NCBI GenBank assembly: GCA_021789565.1
Contig: JAJYJL010000017.1
Location: forward strand, 1 to 20,921
DNA: 20,921 nucleotides
Direction of reading: 5' to 3'
Source: Acidobacteriota bacterium
GTDB taxonomy: Bacteria > Acidobacteriota > Terriglobia > UBA7540
The first letter of the stretch is position 1. Each line of letters begins with the position of its first letter. This document shows positions 16,090 through 20,921 of the stretch, in pieces. Both the position numbers and the translations under genes were made by a program. Under the pieces are notes generated by a model. It saw only the letters and a program-made list of their open reading frames with translations. It did no database searches and had not been told where the DNA came from.

Positions 16090-16203
16090 TTAGCGGAAAA
16101 GCGATGAAAGCACGCCCCAAGCCAGCCCGCCAAACCACATCAGAAAGATCGCCGCTCCCAGAGCCGGACCCAGGCTGAAGAAAAGGAGCACGACAGCTTC
16201 CAT
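16090..16203 (-). CDS. Small hydrophobic membrane protein (37 residues)
   Basis: A short frame starting MEAVVLLFFSLGPALGAA and ending LSSLFR encodes 37 residues, almost all hydrophobic, with a possible Gly-bent helical pair (about 3-18 and 19-35). The ATG at 16203 has GGGAGA (16211-16216) seven bases upstream, a credible ribosome-binding site. The frame is open farther upstream, but that extension is polar and has no better site. No family is recognised. It converges on tatA. It could be a real membrane microprotein or a chance frame; the ribosome site and uniform hydrophobicity favour the former. Confidence 0.45.
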   Translation of the reverse strand: MEAVVLLFFSLGPALGAAIFLMWFGGLAWGVLSSLFR

Positions 16204-16611
16204 CAAAATTTCTCCCGTCTTCCGCGGCCGCTTTACCGGAATCCCCGATTGCGCCCGCCCGTGGGCAGATAGTATTGGTATCAGTTGAGAGGTCATAATT
16301 TTTACCCACTTCGGCTATTGAAGATTCTCCCCACTTTGAGGACTTATCCCCGCTGCCTTACGTTTTCATTCTAGAACTCTTGTCACCCGTTGCTATGTCC
16401 CACGTCACACCACGCTGTGATCTTTCTGACGCTCCAACCCTTCGCTTTGCCTGGAGGAATAGGTTAGAATCAGTGGCGTTTGCGATCCGCCGGGCTGTCC
16501 TGAAAGCTGAAGTTGCCTCGATGGAAGAGCCCTCGATCGCAGGCTTCCGGCCTGAGCAGCCGAGGCAACCTGCCGGAACATCTCTCCGGAAAATGGAAGG
16601 CTTTCGAACTT
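16204..16611. other. Divergent intergenic region and nagA leader
   Basis: These 408 bases lie between the small minus-strand gene and nagA. No other gene is supported. A TAGAAT (16465-16470) could be a nagA -10 box, but its -35 partner is poor. The nagA-proximal part holds the structured leader listed separately. A 69-codon plus-strand frame from 16521 overlaps the leader and nagA start, but it lacks a ribosome site and family features. Confidence 0.45.
16512..16589 (+). promoter_or_regulatory. Structured leader upstream of nagA
   Basis: A perfect 9-bp inverted repeat, GTTGCCTCG (16512-16520) and CGAGGCAAC (16561-16569), closes a 40-base interior that has its own CAGG/CCTG stem around a CTTCCGG loop. 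Four bases later CCGGA (16573-16577) pairs with TCCGG (16585-16589), ending six bases before the GGAAGG ribosome site. This could be a cis-regulatory RNA or a small mobile palindrome. No known riboswitch class was recognised. Confidence 0.4.
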
Positions 16612-17775
16612 ATGTTATTGCAACAAAAAGAGCTGGTAGCCAACATCCCCAGCAGAGGTCTAGCCCGGATGGAGATTCAAGAAAGGCGAATCGCCTCGGT
16701 CGAAATCCTGGGGCCGCTGGACGCTGAAAAACCCTGGGTCAGCCCGGGCCTGATCGATATCCAGTTAAACGGCTATGCCGGCATCAACTTCTGCGACGCC
16801 GGGCTTGACCCGAACAAGGCACCCGACATCCTGCCCGCGCTGTGGAAAACGGGCGTGACCACTTTCTGTCCCACGGTGATCACCAACACCCAGGAAGGTC
16901 TGCTGCAATGCTTCCGGTCACTGGAAGAAGCCCGGCGCATCAATTCGCGCTTTGCCCAGAGCGCTCCCTGTTACCACCTGGAAGGGCCCTACATCTCGCC
17001 TGGCGGCTCGCGTGGCGCGCATAACACGGAGGTGATGCGGCCGCCCGACTGGAAGGAATTTATGGCGCTACAGGACGCAGCCGGCGGGCGGATTGGAGTT
17101 GTAACGCTGGCTCCCGAGCTGCCGGGCGCGCTGGACTTCATCCGCCGGGCGCGCAAGGCAGGACTGGTGGTTTCAATGGGCCACACGGACGCTACTCCAG
17201 AGCAGATCCACCAGGGTGCCGAGGCGGGAGCGCAGTTGAGCACCCACCTCGGGAACGGCTGCCCGCAGATGATTGACCGTCACCAAACGCCGATCTGGGC
17301 GCAACTTGCCCTCCGCCATCTGGCGGCCAGCTTGATTTGCGACGGCTTCCACCTGCCTCCCGACCTGGTGCAGGTGATCCATGGGATGAAGGGAATCGAT
17401 GGCTGTGTGCTGATCACAGATGCAGTCCATGTGGCGGGGCTCACGCCGGGACGCTACAAACTGGTGGATATGGACATCGAACTGCTGCCCACCGGCCAGG
17501 TGGTAATGGCGGACCGGCACAGCATGGCAGGGTCAGCGGTGAGCATGAACCGCGCCGTGAAGGTTTTTATGGACTACGCCAGCGTAACCTTGGAGGAAGC
17601 GGTCCAGGCGGCAACGGCCAATCCTTCCCGGCTGCTCGAGCGCTTCGAAACCTGCTGCCAAGTCAGGGAAGGACAGCCGGCCAATCTGGCCCTGTTCCGC
17701 GTGGGAGAGGACAGGCTGGAAATTGAAAAGGTAATTTTGGAAGGCGAGACGGTCTATGCGTCCACGGAGTGTTAA
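16612..17775 (+). CDS. nagA: N-acetylglucosamine-6-phosphate deacetylase-like
   Basis: A 387-residue cytosolic amidohydrolase of the NagA family, which removes acetate from GlcNAc-6-phosphate to give glucosamine-6-phosphate during amino-sugar or murein recycling. All expected catalytic and metal positions are visible: HLEGP (His122, Glu124), MGHTDAT (His191), STHLGNG (His212), DGFH (His247) and ITDAVH (Asp270, the catalytic acid). The THLGNG motif differs from the THLFNAM common in enterobacteria, as in a divergent NagA branch, so a related acetamido-sugar substrate is possible. The N-terminal beta-sandwich half is short. ATG at 16612 with GGAAGG (16595-16600) is chosen; TTG at 16513 or ATG at 16669 are alternatives. 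The last 20 bases overlap the next gene. No nagB or sugar transporter is adjacent. Confidence 0.82.
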   Translation: MLLQQKELVANIPSRGLARMEIQERRIASVEILGPLDAEKPWVSPGLIDIQLNGYAGINFCDAGLDPNKAPDILPALWKTGVTTFCPTVITNTQEGLLQCFRSLEEARRINSRFAQSAPCYHLEGPYISPGGSRGAHNTEVMRPPDWKEFMALQDAAGGRIGVVTLAPELPGALDFIRRARKAGLVVSMGHTDATPEQIHQGAEAGAQLSTHLGNGCPQMIDRHQTPIWAQLALRHLAASLICDGFHLPPDLVQVIHGMKGIDGCVLITDAVHVAGLTPGRYKLVDMDIELLPTGQVVMADRHSMAGSAVSMNRAVKVFMDYASVTLEEAVQAATANPSRLLERFETCCQVREGQPANLALFRVGEDRLEIEKVILEGETVYASTEC

Positions 17776-18970
17776 GGCCCACATCCTGCGGGATTACAAG
17801 CTGGAAGGATGGGAAAAGGAAATCGCCGGGCGGTGGAGTTACCGGGAGCTGGCGTCGCACGCAGAGTGGTTCAAGGGCTGGATCAGCTTTGATACGGTGA
17901 CGTGGAATCCCTATGACCAGCGGCTTTACTGCGGGCTCAACTCCATGGACGGCGACCTGCTTTACCGGTTCAACCCCGGCGCCGAGACGTTTGAATCCAT
18001 GAACACCGGGCAGTGGGCGGACCCGTTCGATGTGAAGATCCATCGGACCCTGCTGCTGAATCCCCGTGACCGGTGCCTCTATTTTGCCACCTCGCTTTTG
18101 CACGACCTCGACCAGCAGCACGAGGCGAAGAGTGGCAAGCTGGTCAGGTTCGACCCGCGGACAGGGGCTTTCCGCCTGCTGGGGGTGCCCGCGAAACATC
18201 TTTATATCCAGTCCATTGCCGCGGATTGGGAGCGTGAGATTATTTATGCGTTCACTTATCCTGCCGAGGCGGTATACCGGGTGAGCCAGGCAAGCGGGGA
18301 GTCAAAGCTGCTTGCCTACCTGACCAACGCCACGATGTTTGTGCAGCCGCACAACGCTGTTGTGGATAAAGAAGGATGGCTGTGGGCCACCTGTGCCGAA
18401 ACCCGCGCCTGGGATGAAACCATCGGCCGGGAACCTGTCCGGCTGTTCAAATATCACCCGGAGGGCGACCGGTTCGTCTGGTTTGATTACGGCCTTTCAC
18501 GAAAGTCCGACCGGAAGCAGTTGCTTGCCGACCCTCCAGCCCCGGAGGGAATTGCCAGCGCGCTGGCTGCAACCCGGCACAAGGACGACTTTGGTTTCTG
18601 CGATTCCATGGCCTACGACGGCGATTGCACCATTTATGCGGGCACCGTGGCCTGGGTGATGGCTCGCATCGATACGGGTAGCGGGAAAGTGGAAAAAGTG
18701 GCCAATGTTACAGCTACCGGGCGGATTCCGGCGCTGGCGGTGAAAGACGGCGTCCTTTACGGTGCGGGTGGGATGAACGGGCATACTCAGTTGGTCCGAT
18801 GGGATACGCGGACCGACAGGATGGAAGGGTATACGGACTTGAGCGATCCAGCCCGGAACGAGCGCCCTGCACGCGTACACGACCTTGCGATTGATGATGA
18901 ACATCGGCTTTACCTGGCTGAAAATGACAACCACCGGCGATCGAGTTACCTGTGGGAAGTGCAGCTCTGA
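17756..18970 (+). CDS. Unknown beta-propeller-like protein
   Basis: A 404-residue protein without signal peptide or membrane segment, so probably cytosolic. No family is recognised with certainty. It consists of repeated strand-rich segments of about 45-60 residues with blade-like phrases: DTVTWNPYDQRLYCGL, VRFDPRTGAFRLLG, IAADWEREIIYAFTYP, AVVDKEGWLWATC, PALAVKDGVLYGAGG and LAIDDEHRLYLAEND. These suggest a six- or seven-bladed NHL/SMP-30-like propeller. The ATG at 17756 lies inside the end of nagA in another frame, 20 bases before the nagA stop completes, which points to translational coupling and a shared role. It could be a sugar lactonase-like or binding protein, but no catalytic metal site can be named. 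Confidence 0.75.
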   Translation: MRPRSVKAHILRDYKLEGWEKEIAGRWSYRELASHAEWFKGWISFDTVTWNPYDQRLYCGLNSMDGDLLYRFNPGAETFESMNTGQWADPFDVKIHRTLLLNPRDRCLYFATSLLHDLDQQHEAKSGKLVRFDPRTGAFRLLGVPAKHLYIQSIAADWEREIIYAFTYPAEAVYRVSQASGESKLLAYLTNATMFVQPHNAVVDKEGWLWATCAETRAWDETIGREPVRLFKYHPEGDRFVWFDYGLSRKSDRKQLLADPPAPEGIASALAATRHKDDFGFCDSMAYDGDCTIYAGTVAWVMARIDTGSGKVEKVANVTATGRIPALAVKDGVLYGAGGMNGHTQLVRWDTRTDRMEGYTDLSDPARNERPARVHDLAIDDEHRLYLAENDNHRRSSYLWEVQL

Positions 18971-19353
18971 CAGGAATGCCAAGGCGTGGAGGGGGCTTAA
19001 CGGGGCAGGATTCCTGAAACCACAGCGTTGGGGAATGCATCCTAATGAGCGTTGTGCCGCGGTCATCACCCGGGTAGGATGGCGGGCCCGAACACTGCAA
19101 CAGGGAATGAGAGTCCCCGGTGACTGATGGGCTTGCCCCGGCGGTAGGGAGCTTTCTTTTCGATATATGATTGGAATCGGTGTCAAAGTTGCTTTCGGGT
19201 GTATACTTCCCCAATATGCCGAACTTGGTATTTCCCGGGTTGAAAGCCTGAATAATTCGCTTAAAATAGCTTCTTGGTTTCTCAAATATGCGGGTGCGTG
19301 GCTGAAAGCGCCATCCGAATGGGTCTAACACTAAGTGAAGAAAGGAAATTGCG
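18971..19353. other. Intergenic region before the radical SAM gene
   Basis: No gene is supported in these 383 bases. Right after the propeller stop, CAGGAAT (18971-18977) can pair with ATTCCTG (19010-19016), and the second arm alone is also a near-palindrome (19006-19016). An 8-bp palindrome ACCCGGGT lies at 19068-19075. The distal part turns AT-rich and holds the promoter listed separately. No known RNA family was recognised. Confidence 0.5.
19240..19267 (+). promoter_or_regulatory. Promoter of the radical SAM gene
   Basis: TTGAAA (19240-19245) and TAAAAT (19262-19267) are separated by 16 bases; each matches the sigma-70 consensus at four or five of six positions. The surrounding sequence is locally AT-rich compared with the rest of the window. 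The start would leave a leader of about 80 bases before the gene. Confidence 0.5.
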
Positions 19354-20652
19354 ATGGCAGAAGTTGAAAATCTGGAGCGCATTGCTGGCGCTTCCACCCC
19401 GGTACGCGTGGATGTCCAACTGCACGACCTTTTAATGAAGCCAGGAGTTGAAACAGCGTCCCCGCCTCTGCAGCCGAAACCTTCCCCCTCGGAGTCACCC
19501 CGCCTGACCTTGCCGGAACCTGTTTATCCGCAGAATCCGCTGCCCGAAGGCGTGGACTATACCGAGAAACAGTATCACAAGATCAATACCATGCGGGCCC
19601 TCAAGTGCTGGGCTCTGCCGTTTGTGAAGTCCCGGTTTAAGCCCTCCGAGCTGCGGCCGATCATTGCCTACCTTTTCACCGAGTTCAAATGCAACGTCGA
19701 CTGCCACTACTGCTGGTCCTACAACAACGACGTGAAGGGCATGACCGAGGACACGGCCCGCCGGTCCGTCGACTGGCTGCACGATACGGGCTGCCGAGTG
19801 CTGGCGCTGATGGGCGGCGAACCGCTCCTGCGGCCCGGGTTTGTGCACAAGGTAACCTATTACGCCGCCAAGAAGAACTTTTATGTCTACCTACCCACCA
19901 ACGGCCGGTTGATGCGCCCTGAAGTGATTGACCGCATCGGCGACGCCGGAATCGGAATCGTCAACCTGGCCATCGATTGCGTGGAAGAAAAGCCCGGTCT
20001 GCCGAAGGCGCTAAACCGCATCCAGCCCTACTTTGATTACCTGATCAAGCGGCAGCGGCATTACGGCTACACGGTGATGATGAACATAAACATCACCCAC
20101 ATCAACCAGGACGACGTGAAGGAACTGACGGAGATTGCCCGCGATAACGGCATCGCCACCGATTATCACCTGAACGAGGCGCCGATGCTGGAGCAGGAAC
20201 ACTTCAAGCACCTGGATGACAACTCCACCTACCTGACCCCGGACGACTTCCCGAAGGTGGAGGCGCTGCTGGACTACCTGATCGACAAGAGCCGCCAGGG
20301 CTACAAGATGGCCAACCCGCAACAGCACATGCACGACATGAAAAAGCTGATGCGCGGCAAAGTGAAACCGTGGCCGTGCCGGGCGGGGCAGAACAACCTG
20401 ATCATCCGTCCCGAAGGAACGCTGGCGCCGTGCTTCCCCATGTATTCCGCCACCTACGACTGGGGCACGGTGGGGAACCACAAGTTTGACAACCACCAGC
20501 TCAACGAAATGAAGAAGACCTGCTCAACCACCTGCCTCTCCACCTGCAACTACATCCTGTCGCACTGCTATGACAGCTCGCGGGTGATCCGCTGGGGCAT
20601 TAAGCAGGCGTTTCGCGGGTTCCGCGGGGTCAGCGGGCACTTCGAAGATTAG
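19354..20652 (+). CDS. Radical SAM protein with SPASM-like C-terminus
   Basis: A 432-residue radical S-adenosylmethionine enzyme. The 4Fe-4S/SAM motif is Cys113-X3-Cys117-X2-Cys120 (CNVDCHYCW), with the SAM-binding GGEP at 154-157. The C-terminal part holds Cys342, Cys360, Cys390, Cys394, Cys398 and Cys405, spaced like a SPASM/twitch domain binding auxiliary Fe-S clusters; such domains occur in peptide- and protein-modifying enzymes. The first 60 residues are Pro/Ser-rich and probably unstructured. The start is supported by an AAAGGA-type site about eight bases upstream and the promoter at 19240. It has no evident peptide substrate or partner gene in the window and ends at a strong terminator. 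The reaction is unknown. Confidence 0.85.
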   Translation: MAEVENLERIAGASTPVRVDVQLHDLLMKPGVETASPPLQPKPSPSESPRLTLPEPVYPQNPLPEGVDYTEKQYHKINTMRALKCWALPFVKSRFKPSELRPIIAYLFTEFKCNVDCHYCWSYNNDVKGMTEDTARRSVDWLHDTGCRVLALMGGEPLLRPGFVHKVTYYAAKKNFYVYLPTNGRLMRPEVIDRIGDAGIGIVNLAIDCVEEKPGLPKALNRIQPYFDYLIKRQRHYGYTVMMNINITHINQDDVKELTEIARDNGIATDYHLNEAPMLEQEHFKHLDDNSTYLTPDDFPKVEALLDYLIDKSRQGYKMANPQQHMHDMKKLMRGKVKPWPCRAGQNNLIIRPEGTLAPCFPMYSATYDWGTVGNHKFDNHQLNEMKKTCSTTCLSTCNYILSHCYDSSRVIRWGIKQAFRGFRGVSGHFED

Positions 20653-20677
20653 GATGGCGCTTCCGCAGGCAGGGCAC

Positions 20678-20695
20678 ACTGCCGCGGGGCAGTTT
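20678..20695 (+). terminator. Weak upstream terminator-like hairpin
   Basis: ACTGCC (20678-20683) and GGCAGT (20688-20693) form a 6-bp stem with a GCGG loop, followed by only a short T-run. It precedes the much stronger terminator and may act with it. Confidence 0.35.
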
Positions 20696-20719
20696 CAATT
20701 CAAAATGATTGCGAGGGAG

Positions 20720-20749
20720 GGCCGGTTGATGATCAACCGGCCTTTTTTT
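20720..20749 (+). terminator. Strong intrinsic terminator after the radical SAM gene
   Basis: GGCCGGTTGA (20720-20729) pairs perfectly with TCAACCGGCC (20733-20742) around a TGA loop, and seven T residues follow (20743-20749). This is a textbook rho-independent terminator that closes the radical SAM transcript. Confidence 0.93.
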
Positions 20750-20800
20750 CAGCTCATGCGTCTCTATATGCAGGGGCTTAAAACAACAAGGAGGAAAATG

Positions 20801-20836
20801 ATGGAACCGAGACTTAATATCAGTACTGTCCGGTAA
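20801..20836 (+). pseudogene. Possible 5' stub of an AhpD-like gene, truncated
   Basis: An excellent ribosome-binding site, AAGGAGG (20788-20794), stands six bases before ATG at 20801, but the frame stops after 11 residues (MEPRLNISTVR). The first seven residues resemble the start of many AhpD/carboxymuconolactone-decarboxylase-like proteins. The sequence from about 20826 on changes character and could be the end of an inserted element. The window ends before this can be proven. A real short leader peptide is the main alternative. Confidence 0.35.
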
Positions 20837-20921
20837 AAGTTCGAGTGATTGCCTGTAACTGCCTGAGTCCACGAAAGTAAGGGGTCTGGATGGAATTTTT
20901 CGATTTCAATTTTTTGTCCCT
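20826..20921. mobile_element. Possible end of an insertion sequence (partial)
   Basis: After the presumed break, CTGTCCGGTAAAAG-like sequence (starting about 20826) resembles termini of some insertion sequences. It is followed by non-coding DNA and AT-rich sequence with T-runs up to the window edge. No transposase is visible and the other end lies outside, so no family, target duplication or boundary can be fixed. Confidence 0.25.

Noticed and set aside
15953..16309. 118-codon minus-strand frame overlapping the small membrane gene
   Set aside because: The composition is irregular, it has no ribosome site or domain, and it competes with the better-initiated 37-residue frame.
20801..20836. Precursor peptide for the radical SAM enzyme
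   Set aside because: At 11 residues it is too short for a leader plus core, lacks modifiable residues such as Cys, and lies beyond a strong terminator; a truncated gene fits better.

Overview
The window looks like a stretch of chromosome from a GC-rich Gram-negative soil or sediment bacterium, most likely an acidobacterium. This is inferred from the style of the genes, not from a marker gene. The clues are a very large Oar-like TonB-dependent receptor with an N-terminal carboxypeptidase-regulatory-like domain, an RND/adaptor/TolC efflux operon, and short palindromic intergenic repeats. No rRNA, tRNA or CRISPR array was seen.

Layout, left to right. Positions 1-270 read on the minus strand as the 5' part of what is probably a group II intron, cut by the window edge. 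It abuts a perfect GC-rich palindrome (273-294). Next come an AhpD/carboxymuconolactone-decarboxylase-like gene (423-818) with a clear promoter and dyad, the receptor (1239-4700), and a potassium-channel-like protein with a non-standard selectivity filter (5057-6202). A dyad-flanked promoter precedes a tightly packed tripartite efflux operon: TolC-like protein (6408-7952), lipoprotein adaptor (7956-9200) and RND pump (9208-12468). An intergenic CTCTGTG/CACAGAG inverted-repeat element separates the operon from a possible GNAT - exported RraA-like - rhodanese gene set (12765-14900).

A secreted protein of unknown function lies convergent on the minus strand (14919-15572). A very short tatA-type gene (15747-15926) diverges from it, and a probable 37-residue membrane protein sits on the minus strand (16090-16203). 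NagA-type N-acetylglucosamine-6-phosphate deacetylase (16612-17775) follows a leader with two hairpins and overlaps an unknown beta-propeller-like gene (17756-18970). A radical SAM protein with a SPASM-like cysteine cluster (19354-20652) ends at a strong intrinsic terminator (20720-20749). The window closes with a well-initiated reading frame that stops after 11 residues, possibly the 5' stub of an AhpD-like gene broken by an insertion.

How they work together. The three efflux genes form one envelope-spanning pump. The receptor, adaptor, RraA-like and secreted proteins are exported or envelope proteins. NagA plus the propeller gene look translationally coupled and may act in amino-sugar or cell-wall recycling. 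The rest is mostly single-gene housekeeping or accessory content. The points most worth following up are the intron/palindrome junction, the TLGLGD channel filter, the exported RraA-like protein, the orphan radical SAM/SPASM enzyme, the structured nagA leader, and the broken gene at the right edge.
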